Shown here piece after piece: positions 1-9,985 of a DNA stretch of 64,000 bases; the stretch's first letter is position 1; the number at the start of each line of letters is the position of its first letter. The notes beneath the pieces were generated by a model. It searched no databases, had not been told where the DNA came from, and saw only the letters and a list, made by a program, of their open reading frames with translations. Source of the DNA: Pseudoalteromonas shioyasakiensis (GTDB taxonomy: Bacteria > Pseudomonadota > Gammaproteobacteria > Enterobacterales > Alteromonadaceae); NCBI RefSeq assembly GCF_019134595.1, contig NZ_CP077770.1, positions 1,260,001-1,324,000 on the forward strand. Reading direction: 5' to 3'. A program made the position numbers and the translations under genes.

Positions 1-1
1 A

Positions 2-1888
2 AAATTAGCCGAATCTCAGCAAGATTTGCCTTGGTGGCAGTTCATGTCAAGCGACCGTTACCAAAAGCAAACCATCGAAGGCGATTTAGAGAAAATTCGC
101 AGTTACTACCTAGACCGTGGTTATCTGCGTTTTAATATCGATTCAACACAAGTGTCAGTAAGCCCTGAGCGTGATTCTGTTTATGTAACAGCGAATATCA
201 CCGAAGGTGTTAAGTACAAAGTGAAAGGCTTTGACTTTATTGGTGACTTGTTAGGCCGTGAAGAACTCATTAAGAGTGTTATCCCGCTAAAAACTGGCGA
301 GCTTTATAACGGCTCTGTAGTGACGTCTTCTGAAGAGTTTATCAAAAGCTACTTAGCGCGTTTTGGGTATGCTAACGCTGAAGTACGTACCATCCCAGAA
401 ATTGATGACGAAAACAAAGAAGTTCAATTAACGCTTTCTGTTAATCCGGGCAAACGTGTTTATGTTCGTCGTATCATTGTGGGCGGTAACCAAAATACCT
501 CTGATGAAGTGGTTCGTCGTGAAATGACACAGCTTGAAGGTGCATGGTTATCAAACCAAAGCCTTGAGCGCTCTAAACTGCAAATCCAGCGTTTACCATA
601 CATGGAAAGCGTTGATTTTAATGTTGTGCCAGTACCAGGTGTAGATGACCAAGTTGATGTCGATTTTACCGTTAAAGAACAATCTGCAGGTAGCTTTAAC
701 GCAGGTCTTGCCTATGGTTCATACTTGGGTCTGCAATTTAACATTGGTGTGAGTGAATCAAACTTCTTAGGTACCGGTAACCAAATTGGTTTCAACATCA
801 ATACCTCACGTGGTTCTGAGCGAGTTAGTGTGTCTTATACTGACCCTTATTTTACGCCAGATGGTGTATCGCAAGGTAGTAGCATTTTCTACAGTAACTA
901 TGATGCAAGTAAATTCAGCCTAATCGACTATAAATCGAAGAGTTATGGTATTGGTACTAACATTGGTTTCCCAATCGATGCAGTAAACCGTATTAACTTT
1001 GGTGTGCGTTGGGTGCAAGAAGAACTGTCTGACATTGCAGAATACGAGCAAACACGTGTTATTCGTGAAACCTTCTTAGACCCTGAAAATCCAGACGCAG
1101 GCTTTGACTTTACTAAGTACGAGTTAAGTGCAGGTTGGTCACGTGTTACTGTTAACCGTGGTTTATTCCCAACAGCAGGTTCGCGCCAATCTCTTAACTT
1201 AACAGCGACAACGCCAAACTCTGATTTACAGTACTTTAAGCTAAATTATGACTCGCGTTTCTACTGGCCAATCAGTAATGACCACCGTTGGGTGTTCTCA
1301 ACGCGTGCGGCACTTGGTTATGGTAATGGTTACGGTACAACCAATGGTTATGACCAAACACTGCCGTTCCAAGAGTTCTTCAGAATTACTGAAATGGAAC
1401 TACGTGGCTTTGACCGTAATACGATCTTACCACGTGCAGTATCACGTGTTCCGCAAAGCATTCCTGGTACACCATTACCTGATGGTACAACAACAGGTAG
1501 CATTGGTGGTGCATCAGAGTTTGACCAGCTTTACACAGCAGGCCGAATTGGTGGTAACGCCAAAGCGGTAGCAGGGATGGAGCTTATTGTTCCAACACCT
1601 TTCTTAGATGAAGAAAACACTAGCTCTGTACGTACCAGCTTCTTCGTAGATGCAGCAAACGTATGGGATACAGAGTTTAATATTGACCGTTATCAAAACC
1701 TTTCAACAGACGAGCGTGCAAAATTGGATGACTACTCAGATCCAATGCGCTTTAGGGTTTCAACCGGTCTTTCTCTACAATGGATCTCTCCGATGGGTCC
1801 AATGCTGATCAGTTTTGCGTATCCATTGCAAAAAGAAGAAGATGACGATACGAAGACCATCAGCTTTAACATTAGTAATACATTCTAA
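2..1888 (+). CDS. bamA: Outer membrane protein assembly factor BamA, 3' part (5' end outside window)
   Basis: BamA is the essential Omp85 protein that folds and inserts beta-barrel proteins into the outer membrane. The open frame runs in from the left edge without a start; 628 residues are visible. About 190 residues (signal peptide, POTRA1 and most of POTRA2) are judged missing by comparison with the remembered E. coli protein. The visible part holds POTRA3-5 (roughly residues 1-225) and then the 16-strand barrel. The loop-6 motif reads LRGF in place of the usual VRGF, and the protein ends in an aromatic residue (SNTF), as barrel proteins do. skp follows after 12 bases. A TTG at 26 is in frame but is internal, since homology continues upstream of it. 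Confidence 0.96.
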   Translation, partial: KLAESQQDLPWWQFMSSDRYQKQTIEGDLEKIRSYYLDRGYLRFNIDSTQVSVSPERDSVYVTANITEGVKYKVKGFDFIGDLLGREELIKSVIPLKTGELYNGSVVTSSEEFIKSYLARFGYANAEVRTIPEIDDENKEVQLTLSVNPGKRVYVRRIIVGGNQNTSDEVVRREMTQLEGAWLSNQSLERSKLQIQRLPYMESVDFNVVPVPGVDDQVDVDFTVKEQSAGSFNAGLAYGSYLGLQFNIGVSESNFLGTGNQIGFNINTSRGSERVSVSYTDPYFTPDGVSQGSSIFYSNYDASKFSLIDYKSKSYGIGTNIGFPIDAVNRINFGVRWVQEELSDIAEYEQTRVIRETFLDPENPDAGFDFTKYELSAGWSRVTVNRGLFPTAGSRQSLNLTATTPNSDLQYFKLNYDSRFYWPISNDHRWVFSTRAALGYGNGYGTTNGYDQTLPFQEFFRITEMELRGFDRNTILPRAVSRVPQSIPGTPLPDGTTTGSIGGASEFDQLYTAGRIGGNAKAVAGMELIVPTPFLDEENTSSVRTSFFVDAANVWDTEFNIDRYQNLSTDERAKLDDYSDPMRFRVSTGLSLQWISPMGPMLISFAYPLQKEEDDDTKTISFNISNTF

Positions 1889-1900
1889 AGGAGTTTTTTC

Positions 1901-2419
1901 GTGAATAAATCAATTAAATCAACAGCTTTTGCACTACTTGCTACTTTGTCTATGGGTCTATCTACTAACGCATTTGCGCACAAAGTAGGTATCGTTGATA
2001 TGCAAGAAATCTACAAGCAAATCCCACAAATGGCGAAAGTAGAGCAAACTTTAGAAGCTGAATTCTCAGAGCGTCGTCAAGAACTAGAAAAACTTCAAGG
2101 TGATATCCGTTTTGAAGCTGAAAAGTTCAAGCGTGAAGCAACAACGATGAGCGACAAGCAAAAAGAAGAATTACGTACTAAGATTCAAGGTATGCAGCAG
2201 CAACTTGCTGAAAAAGGTCGTCCTTTAGAGCAAGAAATCAAAATGCGTCAAAACCAAGAACTAGCTAAAGTTCAGAAGCTAATCTTAGATGCAATCGAAG
2301 AAGTAGCGAAAGCTGGCAAATTCGATGAAGTTAAAGTTAAAGAAACAACGATTTATGTTAACCCTAAAACTGTCGATGACTTATCAAGCAAAGTTGTTGA
2401 AAAAGTAAGTAAGCAATAG
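1901..2419 (+). CDS. skp: Periplasmic chaperone Skp (OmpH family)
   Basis: Skp holds unfolded outer-membrane proteins in the periplasm and delivers them to the Bam complex. The 172-residue product starts at GTG 1901, six bases after an AAGGAG ribosome site. It has a cleavable signal peptide ending near NAFA-HK. It then has a beta strand (KVGIVDMQEIY) and long charged helices rich in E, K, R and Q, which form the tentacles of the trimer. Its place between bamA and lpxD is the usual one and implies co-transcription with both. Confidence 0.95.
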   Translation: MNKSIKSTAFALLATLSMGLSTNAFAHKVGIVDMQEIYKQIPQMAKVEQTLEAEFSERRQELEKLQGDIRFEAEKFKREATTMSDKQKEELRTKIQGMQQQLAEKGRPLEQEIKMRQNQELAKVQKLILDAIEEVAKAGKFDEVKVKETTIYVNPKTVDDLSSKVVEKVSKQ

Positions 2420-2428
2420 AAATCATAT

Positions 2429-3469
2429 ATGCAAAACTACACGCTTTCGCAGATAGCGGATCTTCTGGGCGCTGACCTTCAAGGTGACAGCGCCACAGAG
2501 ATTAAAAAAATATCTACACTTGCAAATGCCCAACATGGGCATATTGCATTTTTAGCGAACAAGAAATATCGCTCGCAATTAGATGACACCCAAGCAAGTG
2601 CAGTGATTTTATCACCAGCAGACGCTGAGTATTTTTCGGGTAATAAACTCATTGTTGCTAATCCTTATGTTTGTTACGCAAAGCTCGCCCAATTGATGGA
2701 TACCACGCCACGCTCAGCAGTGACGGGTATTCACCCAAGTGCAGTCATTCACGATTCAGCCTCTATTGGCGATAATGTCGCGATCGCTGCCAATGTGGTA
2801 ATTGAAGCGGGTGCTGTTATTGCAAACGATGTGCAGATTGGCCCAGGTTGTTTTATTGGTGAGCACGCAAAAATTGGCCAAGGCACTAAGCTTTGGGCAA
2901 ATGTAAGCGTTTACCATGAAGTAGAGATTGGCAGCGACTGTTTATTCCAAGCGAATACGGTAGTGGGCAGTGATGGTTTTGGTTACGCTAACGAGCGTGG
3001 CGAATGGGTGAAAATACCGCAACTTGGCCGAGTAATCATCGGTGATAAGGTTGAGGTAGGTGCGTCTACTACGATTGACCGTGGTGCACTAGACGATACT
3101 ATCATCCATAGTAATGTAATAATCGATAATCAATGTCAAATAGCGCATAATGTCGAGATCGGTTCGGGTACAGCGGTTGCTGGCTGTTCTGTATTTGCAG
3201 GCAGCACAGTGATTGGTAGGAATTGTCAGATTGGCGGTATGGTTGCAATTAATGGTCACATTAGCGTATGCGATGGTGCTATAATCACCGGCATGAGTAT
3301 GGTGACTAAGGCAATCACAGAACCTGGAATTTATTCTTCAGGCTTGCCACATCTAACCAACAAAGAATGGCGACGTAGTATTGCCCATATCCGTAACCTT
3401 GGCGATATGAAAGACCGCATTAAAGCACTTGAGTCACTGACTAAGTCACTCAATATTGAAGACAAATAA
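2429..3469 (+). CDS. lpxD: UDP-3-O-(3-hydroxyacyl)glucosamine N-acyltransferase LpxD
   Basis: LpxD adds the second, N-linked 3-hydroxyacyl chain from acyl-ACP in the third step of lipid A synthesis in the cytoplasm. The 346 residues match the family length (E. coli 341). The N-terminal uridine-binding domain spans about residues 1-100. A left-handed parallel beta helix of hexapeptide repeats follows, with the catalytic histidine in the stretch QIAHNVEIG. The C-terminal helix is at about 315-346. The start at ATG 2429 is nine bases after the skp stop. The 3' end of the gene carries the ribosome site for fabZ. Confidence 0.97.
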   Translation: MQNYTLSQIADLLGADLQGDSATEIKKISTLANAQHGHIAFLANKKYRSQLDDTQASAVILSPADAEYFSGNKLIVANPYVCYAKLAQLMDTTPRSAVTGIHPSAVIHDSASIGDNVAIAANVVIEAGAVIANDVQIGPGCFIGEHAKIGQGTKLWANVSVYHEVEIGSDCLFQANTVVGSDGFGYANERGEWVKIPQLGRVIIGDKVEVGASTTIDRGALDDTIIHSNVIIDNQCQIAHNVEIGSGTAVAGCSVFAGSTVIGRNCQIGGMVAINGHISVCDGAIITGMSMVTKAITEPGIYSSGLPHLTNKEWRRSIAHIRNLGDMKDRIKALESLTKSLNIEDK

Positions 3470-3479
3470 GGATGCTATT

Positions 3480-3932
3480 TTGGCAAATGAATTAAATAGT
3501 CTTGATATCCAGGATATCTTGAGTTTACTTCCGCATCGTTACCCGATGCTACTTGTTGACCGTGTACTTGATTACACGCCAGGCGAGTCGTTACATGCTA
3601 TTAAAAATGTAACAGTGAACGAACCTATTTTTACGGGTCATTTTCCTAATCAACCTATCTTTCCAGGTGTGTTGATTTTAGAAGCAATGGCTCAAGCAAC
3701 TGGCTTACTTGGTTTTAAGACAGTTGAAAATCGTAGCGAGAACGAACTATATTTATTCGCAGCGATCGACAATGCGCGATTCAAACAGCCGGTATTACCT
3801 GGCGATACTATGCATTTGCATGTAGAGTTTGTAAAAGAGCGCCGCAATATATGGAAATTTGCAGCAGAAGCAAAAGTTGACGGCAAAGTAGTGTGTACTG
3901 CCGAAATCATGTGTGCGAGAAGAGAGTTTTAA
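3480..3932 (+). CDS. fabZ: 3-hydroxyacyl-ACP dehydratase FabZ
   Basis: FabZ dehydrates 3-hydroxyacyl-ACP to trans-2-enoyl-ACP in fatty acid elongation and competes with LpxA/LpxD for hydroxyacyl-ACP. The hot-dog fold and active-site motif [11 protein letters not shown] with the following LEAMAQ are present. I place the start at TTG 3480, giving 150 residues: an AAGGA lies seven bases upstream, and the family begins only about 15-20 residues before LLPHRYP. An earlier in-frame TTG at 3456 inside lpxD would add eight residues and has no ribosome site. E. coli fabZ also uses TTG (recalled). Confidence 0.96.
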   Translation: MANELNSLDIQDILSLLPHRYPMLLVDRVLDYTPGESLHAIKNVTVNEPIFTGHFPNQPIFPGVLILEAMAQATGLLGFKTVENRSENELYLFAAIDNARFKQPVLPGDTMHLHVEFVKERRNIWKFAAEAKVDGKVVCTAEIMCARREF

Positions 3933-3934
3933 TA

Positions 3935-4705
3935 GTGATCCATCCTACGGCGATAATCGAACCAGGTGCAAAACTTGGAAATAACGTATCAGTTGGCCCT
4001 TACAGTTATATCGGTAACGATGTAACTATTGGTGATAACTGTATCATCGAATCTCATGTGGTTGTAAAAGGCCCATCGACGATTGGTTCTGGTAACCATA
4101 TTTTCCAATTTGCTTCGGTCGGTGAAGCTTGCCAAGACAAAAAGTACGCGAATGAGCCAACGACTTTGATCATTGGTGACAACAACGTGATCCGTGAGTG
4201 TGCGACAATTCACCGTGGTACGATTCAAGACCAAGGTGTAACAAAAATTGGTAGCAACAACTTATTTATGGCTTACACACACGTTGCACATGATGCAGTT
4301 GTGGGCGATAACGTTATTTTTGCTAACAATGCCTCGGTTGCTGGCCACGTACACGTAGGTGATTGGGTAATACTTGCAGGTAATTCAGGTGTTCACCAGT
4401 TCTGTAAAATTGGTTCACATGCCTTTGTTGGTATGTACTCAGGTGTTAATAAAGATGTACCGCCATTTGTAACTACCATTGGTACACCGGCTGGCCCTGT
4501 AGCAATCAATACTGAAGGCATGAAACGCCGTGGCTTTGAAAGCGATGAAATCATGGCAACACGCCGTGCATATAAAACGCTTTACCGTAAGAGCTTAGGT
4601 GTTGAAGAAGCAATCGCTGAGCTAAGTGAAGATGCTGCGAAGTACCCAGCTGTTCAGCTGATGATAGACTTCGTGAAAAGCTCTGAGCGCGGAATTATTC
4701 GCTAA
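3935..4705 (+). CDS. lpxA: UDP-N-acetylglucosamine 3-O-acyltransferase LpxA
   Basis: LpxA catalyses the first step of lipid A synthesis, acylating the 3-OH of UDP-GlcNAc from hydroxyacyl-ACP. The protein is a left-handed beta helix with the catalytic His in YTHVAHDAVVGDN, followed by a C-terminal helical domain. The start is GTG 3935, two bases after the fabZ stop, giving 256 residues that begin MIHPTAIIEPG. A longer frame that starts inside fabZ is ruled out by homology. lpxB does not follow as in E. coli; a terminator and the cyd region come next, and lpxB lies about 7.3 kb away. Confidence 0.96.
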   Translation: MIHPTAIIEPGAKLGNNVSVGPYSYIGNDVTIGDNCIIESHVVVKGPSTIGSGNHIFQFASVGEACQDKKYANEPTTLIIGDNNVIRECATIHRGTIQDQGVTKIGSNNLFMAYTHVAHDAVVGDNVIFANNASVAGHVHVGDWVILAGNSGVHQFCKIGSHAFVGMYSGVNKDVPPFVTTIGTPAGPVAINTEGMKRRGFESDEIMATRRAYKTLYRKSLGVEEAIAELSEDAAKYPAVQLMIDFVKSSERGIIR

Positions 4706-4721
4706 TCATAAGCTAATTGCT

Positions 4722-4748
4722 AAAAGCCACCGTAAGGTGGCTTTTTTG
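4722..4748 (+). terminator. Rho-independent terminator after lpxA
   Basis: A ten-base stem (AAAAGCCACC / GGTGGCTTTT) with a GTAA loop is followed by a T run. It closes the bamA-skp-lpxD-fabZ-lpxA transcript. Confidence 0.9.
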
Positions 4749-4812
4749 TTTTACAGTTCAGGTTTTGCTAAGTAAGCGCTTGCTATCTTCATGGCAAAAA
4801 GGATCTAGTAAT

Positions 4813-5181
4813 ATGAAGAAGCTCATTGTTTTTGCATTATTAAGCTTAATTATAAGTGGTTGTAGTAGTGCGCCTTCGGTATCAAAAGAAGCGATAGAAA
4901 AAGGCAAAGCCAGTTATTACGCTGATAAATATCATGGCCGAACTACAGCAAGTGGTGAGGTGTTTAATCAACAGGCATTGAGCGCGGCTCATCAAACGCT
5001 TCGCTTTGGCAGCAGAGTAAAGATCACCAACATTAGTAACAATAAAAGTGTGATTGTTACCATTAATGACCGCGGCCCATTTATCCGCGGTCGTATTATC
5101 GATTTATCAAAAAAGGCGTTTTCACAAATTGCCTCGGTAAAGCAAGGTGTGATTGACGTTACCGTTGAGCAACTCGATTAA
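4813..5181 (+). CDS. Small RlpA-type double-psi beta-barrel lipoprotein
   Basis: This 122-residue lipoprotein has a signal peptide with the lipobox ISGC (Cys at residue 17). After a short linker it carries a double-psi beta-barrel domain with the RlpA hallmarks GKASYYADKYHGRTTASGE and NDRGPFIRGRIIDLS. RlpA proteins cleave denuded peptidoglycan or act at the septum. This one lacks a SPOR domain and is about a third of the length of E. coli RlpA, so it is a minimal paralogue and its enzymatic role is inferred. The start at ATG 4813 has AAGGA nine bases upstream. The stop overlaps the cydC stop on the other strand. Confidence 0.85.
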   Translation: MKKLIVFALLSLIISGCSSAPSVSKEAIEKGKASYYADKYHGRTTASGEVFNQQALSAAHQTLRFGSRVKITNISNNKSVIVTINDRGPFIRGRIIDLSKKAFSQIASVKQGVIDVTVEQLD

Positions 5182-6938
5182 AAACGGGTAATAAGCTCTA
5201 CGTAGTCGGTTTCATTAGCCATTAATTCAGCATGACTTGCAAGGGCTCTTACTTGTCCTTGTTCTAACCAAATAACCTTATCAACACGACTTAGCATTGC
5301 TGGGTCGTGGGTAATGGTCAGCATGGTTTTATCTGACCATATTCTCTCAAGCGTAGTCAGCAAGTTTTGCTTAGTGTGATTATCTAGGCTCTCTGTTGGC
5401 TCATCAAGAATGATCAAATTACCTTGCCTCAATATGGCTTGAGCAATCGCTATACGACGTGATTGGCCATGAGAAAGCTTTCTGCCTGCGGTTCCTAAGC
5501 GGGTATTAAGGCCGGCTTTTAAGTTCTTAAGCCAAGAGCCAAGTTCAGCTTGTTCACAGGCTTCAATTAGCATCTCATCTGTCGCATCAAAAGCTGCATA
5601 GCGTAGATTCTCACGAAGCGTACCATCAAAAATATGATGCTGCTGGGCAACTATCGTTAGCTGCTTAAAGCGTGTTGCAGTGCTCAAGCTTTCAAGTTCA
5701 AAGGTATCTTGTTTGGTGGTGAGCTTTAATGAGCCTGATTGCAGCGGCCAGAGGCCCGTGAGTAAGTTAACTAGAGTGGTTTTGCCACTGCCACTGGCAC
5801 CGACTAGGGCAACTTTACTGCCGGGCGTGATCGCAAAATTGATATTGCTAAGGGCTTTACTTTTTGCCCCCAAGTATTGGTAATTGACCTCGCTTAGCTC
5901 AAGGCCAAGCCCTGATTGATCCCCTAATTGGTTTGCTAACTGATCATCTAAGTTGTTTGGCTTTTCGGCTAAGCTGCTGTGTTTATCTTCAAGATCAAAC
6001 AGTCGCTTTGCGGCACTTAAAGTAAGCGGCAATTCAATAAATGCCGTAGGCAGGGTGAGCACGGTTTCAAAGCTTGCTAATACAAATAACGCGAGCATCG
6101 CCAGTTCAACGTTTTTCATAGTCCCCATTGCAACCAGTGGAATTATCATAAATACACTGGCCAGCATGGTGAGTTGGATCACCAAAGTGCTTAAACCACT
6201 ACTGTTTGCCACGGCTTTGTGGCGATTATAGAGCTGGTTGTTGTATTGTTTACTGAGTGAGTCACAATGCGCTAATTGCGCCGCCTGTGCTTGATAGACA
6301 GCAAGCTCTCTGGCACCTGATAGTGTATCGGCAAGTTCAGCTCTTAACTCGGCAGAAAGTTGGGTTTCGGTATCCGCTTGTTGGTGAAGCTTATGGCTTA
6401 ACAATGCGGGAAGCAACACGCCAATAATCATCAGTGAAATAAAGCAGACTAATGCAACATCTGCGTTATACATGGCCATGAAGGCCATGACAATAGGAAT
6501 GCTGAAAAGAGCGACAATAATGGGCAGCAGTACATTGAGATAGAACTTATCCAGCGCATCGACATCGTTTTGTAGGCGGTTAAATAAATCGCTACTGCGA
6601 CTCATTGCTAAGTCAACGTTGTTCAGTTGGCTTAGAGTCCTGAACATATTTACGCGAATTTCGCTCAGCAATAAAAAGGTAGCATTATGAGTTATCATTC
6701 GCTCACCGTAACGAGACGCTGTGCGCACGATAGCTAAAAAGCGGATCACCCCAGCTGGGGTAAAGTAATTCATCTGCACACCCGCAATGCCCGCCGCTGC
6801 CATGGCTGCTAAAAACCACCCCGATATAGCAAGCAAGCCAACATTAGCAAGTACCGTTAAGCTTGCTAAAAAAGCCCCTAAAAGCAGTATGCCAGTATGA
6901 GGTTTGCACAGTTTTAATAGACGTATAAAGTTATGCAT
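5178..6938 (-). CDS. cydC: Thiol reductant ABC exporter subunit CydC
   Basis: CydC pairs with CydD in an inner-membrane ABC transporter that exports glutathione/cysteine (and is linked to haem handling) and is needed to assemble cytochrome bd. The protein has six membrane helices (about 20-300), then an ATPase domain with Walker A GASGSGKTT, a signature LSHGQ (second Gly of LSGGQ replaced by His), Walker B LIILDEPTES and the H-loop TITHD. I prefer ATG 6938 (586 residues), with AAGG eight bases upstream; GTG 6947 is possible. It overlaps the end of cydD by eight bases, indicating translational coupling. It is the last gene of the cydABXDC operon. Confidence 0.93.
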   Translation of the reverse strand: MHNFIRLLKLCKPHTGILLLGAFLASLTVLANVGLLAISGWFLAAMAAAGIAGVQMNYFTPAGVIRFLAIVRTASRYGERMITHNATFLLLSEIRVNMFRTLSQLNNVDLAMSRSSDLFNRLQNDVDALDKFYLNVLLPIIVALFSIPIVMAFMAMYNADVALVCFISLMIIGVLLPALLSHKLHQQADTETQLSAELRAELADTLSGARELAVYQAQAAQLAHCDSLSKQYNNQLYNRHKAVANSSGLSTLVIQLTMLASVFMIIPLVAMGTMKNVELAMLALFVLASFETVLTLPTAFIELPLTLSAAKRLFDLEDKHSSLAEKPNNLDDQLANQLGDQSGLGLELSEVNYQYLGAKSKALSNINFAITPGSKVALVGASGSGKTTLVNLLTGLWPLQSGSLKLTTKQDTFELESLSTATRFKQLTIVAQQHHIFDGTLRENLRYAAFDATDEMLIEACEQAELGSWLKNLKAGLNTRLGTAGRKLSHGQSRRIAIAQAILRQGNLIILDEPTESLDNHTKQNLLTTLERIWSDKTMLTITHDPAMLSRVDKVIWLEQGQVRALASHAELMANETDYVELITRF

Positions 6939-8691
6939 GGGCGTCACCTTGGCTCACCAGTTTAGCAAATAGGCCAGCTTGCTCAGTGAGTTGCTGGTAC
7001 TGACCAGATTCAACAATGTGGCCTTGTTGCATAACGTAAATATTATCGGCGTGTTTTACCGTATTCAGTCGGTGAGCAATAACCAGTACTAAATGGTCTT
7101 TTGCATAATCGCGGATCGCTTGATTGATTAAATGCTCTGTTTGGCTGTCTAAGTGAGCGGTAGGCTCATCTAGCATTAGCACTGGGGCATTCTTTAAAAA
7201 TGCACGGGCAAGGGCAATACGCTGCTTTTGCCCCCCTGAGAGGCCTTCTCCTTGTTCACCGAGCATAGTATCAAAGCCATCAGGTAAGGCAGTGATAAAC
7301 TCAAGTGCTCCTGCTTTACTTGCTGCTTCATCGAGCTCTGTTTGGCTTGCATCGGGTTTAGCTAAACGCAGGTTCTCTGCAACGGTCCGATAAAATAACG
7401 TGGCTTGTTGCGGGATCCACGCCAGCTGTGCTTGCCAATCAGCTAATGCAGTATCACTCAGTGGTTGCCCGTTAATGCTAATGGCATTGTTGGCTTGATG
7501 ATGAAAGCCTAATAGGCAATCAAACAAGGTACTTTTACCCGAGCCACTTTCACCCACAAAGGCAATTAAGCCTGTGCTTGGCAGGGTTAAGTTGATATCA
7601 GTTACCCCTTCGTTTGTTTCTGGGTAGTGAAAGGTAAGTGTATTCAGCTGTATGTCTTTTAGCGGTAACTCAAGCTTAGATGACCCTACATGTTCATCAG
7701 CGTCGCTTCGATTGATTATGTCGACCATATCAGCAGCGGCGCTGATCCCTTCGAGTTTTGCGTGATAATGAGTGCCCATTTGTCGAAGTGGTAAGTAAAA
7801 CTCAGGGGCTAGTAGTAACACCACAAATCCAGTGGCAAAATCGAGCGTTCCAAAAAACAATCTAAAGCCAATGATAACGGCAACAAGTGCCACACTGATG
7901 GTAGCTAAAAACTCAAGGGCGAAAGACGATAAAAAGGCGACTTTCAACACTCCCATGGTTGCACCACGGTAATCATCAGAAATCTGACTGATGCTATTTA
8001 GCTCACGCTTAGTTGCATTAAAGAGCTTGAGTTGAGTCAGTCCTTGTAGTCGGTCAAAAAAGTAATTACCAAGTACCGCAAGTTGTTGCCAACGTTCTTG
8101 GTTTAACTGCTCCGCTTTATGGCCCACTAAAATCATAAAAAAGGGGATAAGCGGGGCTGTTAAAAGGAATATGAGGCCTGCTTTGTAATCGGTTGGAAAT
8201 ATCACGACCAATATGGCTAATGGAATAAGCGCACTGTAAGCCACACTTGGAATGTAGTTGGCGTAATATTGATGTAGAGCTTCCACCCCATTATGTAAGG
8301 TGTTAAGTGTTGCGCCGTGACCTTTTTGTTCACTGTAGGCTGGCCCAAGTTTGCTGAGCTTTTCTAGCAGTGTATTTCGCATCACGCTCTTTATTTTTAA
8401 CGCGGCGAGGTTACTTATGCGTTCACTTAGCGCAACCAACAAAGCACGAACTAAAATTAGCCCTGCCAACGGCCATAATAATGGGCTTACGGCTTGCAAG
8501 TTTGCCTGTTCAAACATGACTTGGTGAGCCGCGTTTGCAAGAAGATAACAAGAGGCAATCATTAATAGGGCGTTGAGTGTGCCCAGACTAATGCTTAATT
8601 TAAGAAGCCCTGAAGCGGACTGGCTATACTGCTTTAAAAAAGCGCGCAGCGTTTGCTGCTGCGCGCGATTTGGTCGGGGTTTAGTTGTCAT
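6931..8691 (-). CDS. cydD: Thiol reductant ABC exporter subunit CydD
   Basis: CydD is the partner half-transporter of CydC. The 586-residue protein has an N-terminal six-helix membrane domain and a C-terminal ATPase with Walker A GESGSGKST, the intact signature LSGGQKQRIALARA, Walker B VLMLDEPTAHLD and switch His in VIAHRLNTV. The consensus ATPase site here, against the altered signature of CydC, fits an asymmetric heterodimer. The start ATG 8691 lies inside the end of cydX (11-base overlap). Confidence 0.94.
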   Translation of the reverse strand: MTTKPRPNRAQQQTLRAFLKQYSQSASGLLKLSISLGTLNALLMIASCYLLANAAHQVMFEQANLQAVSPLLWPLAGLILVRALLVALSERISNLAALKIKSVMRNTLLEKLSKLGPAYSEQKGHGATLNTLHNGVEALHQYYANYIPSVAYSALIPLAILVVIFPTDYKAGLIFLLTAPLIPFFMILVGHKAEQLNQERWQQLAVLGNYFFDRLQGLTQLKLFNATKRELNSISQISDDYRGATMGVLKVAFLSSFALEFLATISVALVAVIIGFRLFFGTLDFATGFVVLLLAPEFYLPLRQMGTHYHAKLEGISAAADMVDIINRSDADEHVGSSKLELPLKDIQLNTLTFHYPETNEGVTDINLTLPSTGLIAFVGESGSGKSTLFDCLLGFHHQANNAISINGQPLSDTALADWQAQLAWIPQQATLFYRTVAENLRLAKPDASQTELDEAASKAGALEFITALPDGFDTMLGEQGEGLSGGQKQRIALARAFLKNAPVLMLDEPTAHLDSQTEHLINQAIRDYAKDHLVLVIAHRLNTVKHADNIYVMQQGHIVESGQYQQLTEQAGLFAKLVSQGDAHA

Positions 8692-8833
8692 CGGTGTTTT
8701 TGAGTCTCGCGTACAGCTCTAGCTCATCATCAGCGATTGAATCTTTATGTTGGTGAAATTCGTACCACATTACGTTGATCACCCCAAGTGTACAGGCTAA
8801 TAGAACACCTAAAATCCAGGCAAAATACCACAT
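8681..8833 (-). CDS. cydX: Cytochrome bd small subunit CydX
   Basis: I found this 50-residue gene by translating the minus strand between cydB and cydD. It begins MWYFAWILGVLLACTLGVI, the conserved CydX membrane helix with the WYFAWILG signature. CydX stabilises the haem b595/d site of the bd oxidase by packing against CydA. E. coli CydX has 37 residues; this one carries a charged C-terminal extension (DSIADDELELYARLKN) whose coding end overlaps the cydD start by 11 bases. A GGAG ribosome site is nine bases before ATG 8833, and the cydB stop is 12 bases upstream. Confidence 0.93.
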   Translation of the reverse strand: MWYFAWILGVLLACTLGVINVMWYEFHQHKDSIADDELELYARLKNTDDN

Positions 8834-8845
8834 ATTTAAATCTCC

Positions 8846-9985
8846 TTAATAGCTACCGTGAGTGTTGTTTTCAATTTCACTAATCGTTACCTTGCGCCAC
8901 ATCTTCACATAACACCATGTTGTGTAGATAAGAATAAGTGGTACAAAAATAACTGCTGCAATAAACATCACGTTAAGTGTCATATGGCTCGAAACCGCAT
9001 CCCACATAGTTAAGCTAATATTAGGGTTGTTGCTCGAAGGCATCACAAACGGGAACATTGACATACCCGCAGTTAAGATCACGCCTGCGAGCATTAAGCT
9101 TGACGCGATCAGGGCCATTGCTGGTTTTTGTAATTTAGATAACACAATCGCCAGTGTCGCCATCACGAATGCAAGGGCAGGGAACAGCATGGTTAATGGC
9201 ATTTTTGTATAGTTATCAAGCCATGCACCCGGTGCCTGCGTGACTGTTTTAGCCAGTGGATTCGCAAAGCCTTGGGTATCTCCCATGCTAACGATTTTAT
9301 ATCCGTCAATTTGCGATACCCATACACCTGCTAAAGCAAACAATACAATAAACGCCATCAGTGCATATCGGCCATATTGTGCTGAGCGTTTAGCAACCTC
9401 TGCATCAGTACGAAGTTGTAACCACATACCTGCGTGACCAACCAGCATTAGTACACTCACTAGGCCAACTACAATGGCAAATGGGTTTAATAATGCAAAG
9501 AATGAACCTTGATAACTGACGCGCAGTAGGTCGTCGATATGATAAGGCACGCCCAGTAATAAGTTACCAAATGCCACACCAAATACTAAAGCCGGAATAA
9601 AGCTGCCAGCAAAGAGGCCCCAATCCCAGTTATTACGCCAGCGCGGTGAATCTATTTTTGAGCGATAATCAAAACCAAGCGGTCTGAAAAATAACGCAAA
9701 TAACACCAGCATCATAGCAAAGTAAAAGCCGGAAAAAGCGGCCGCGTATACCATAGGCCAAGCTGCAAACAGTGCCCCCCCAGCGGTGATGAACCAAACT
9801 TGGTTACCATCCCAGTGAGCACCAATGGTGTTAATAACTGTACGGCGCTCAACATCGGTTTTACCAACTAGGCGAAGTAAAATTGCCACACCCATGTCCA
9901 TGCCATCGGTCACTGCAAAGCCAATCAGTAAGACACCAATTAACAGCCACCAGATTAGTTTTAGTGTTTCGTAATCAAAAATCAT
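8846..9985 (-). CDS. cydB: Cytochrome bd ubiquinol oxidase subunit II (CydB)
   Basis: CydB is the second large subunit of the high-affinity quinol:O2 oxidase in the inner membrane. The 379 residues match E. coli CydB in length. The N-terminal helix with [12 protein letters not shown] and the segment [23 protein letters not shown] are family hallmarks. Eight to nine hydrophobic helices are visible. The start ATG 9985 overlaps the cydA stop by four bases (ATGA), so the two are translationally coupled. Confidence 0.97.
   Translation of the reverse strand: MIFDYETLKLIWWLLIGVLLIGFAVTDGMDMGVAILLRLVGKTDVERRTVINTIGAHWDGNQVWFITAGGALFAAWPMVYAAAFSGFYFAMMLVLFALFFRPLGFDYRSKIDSPRWRNNWDWGLFAGSFIPALVFGVAFGNLLLGVPYHIDDLLRVSYQGSFFALLNPFAIVVGLVSVLMLVGHAGMWLQLRTDAEVAKRSAQYGRYALMAFIVLFALAGVWVSQIDGYKIVSMGDTQGFANPLAKTVTQAPGAWLDNYTKMPLTMLFPALAFVMATLAIVLSKLQKPAMALIASSLMLAGVILTAGMSMFPFVMPSSNNPNISLTMWDAVSSHMTLNVMFIAAVIFVPLILIYTTWCYVKMWRKVTISEIENNTHGSY

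Noticed and set aside
1248..1571. A 107-residue plus-strand frame inside bamA
   Set aside because: It lies wholly within the conserved barrel coding region in another frame, with no independent signals.
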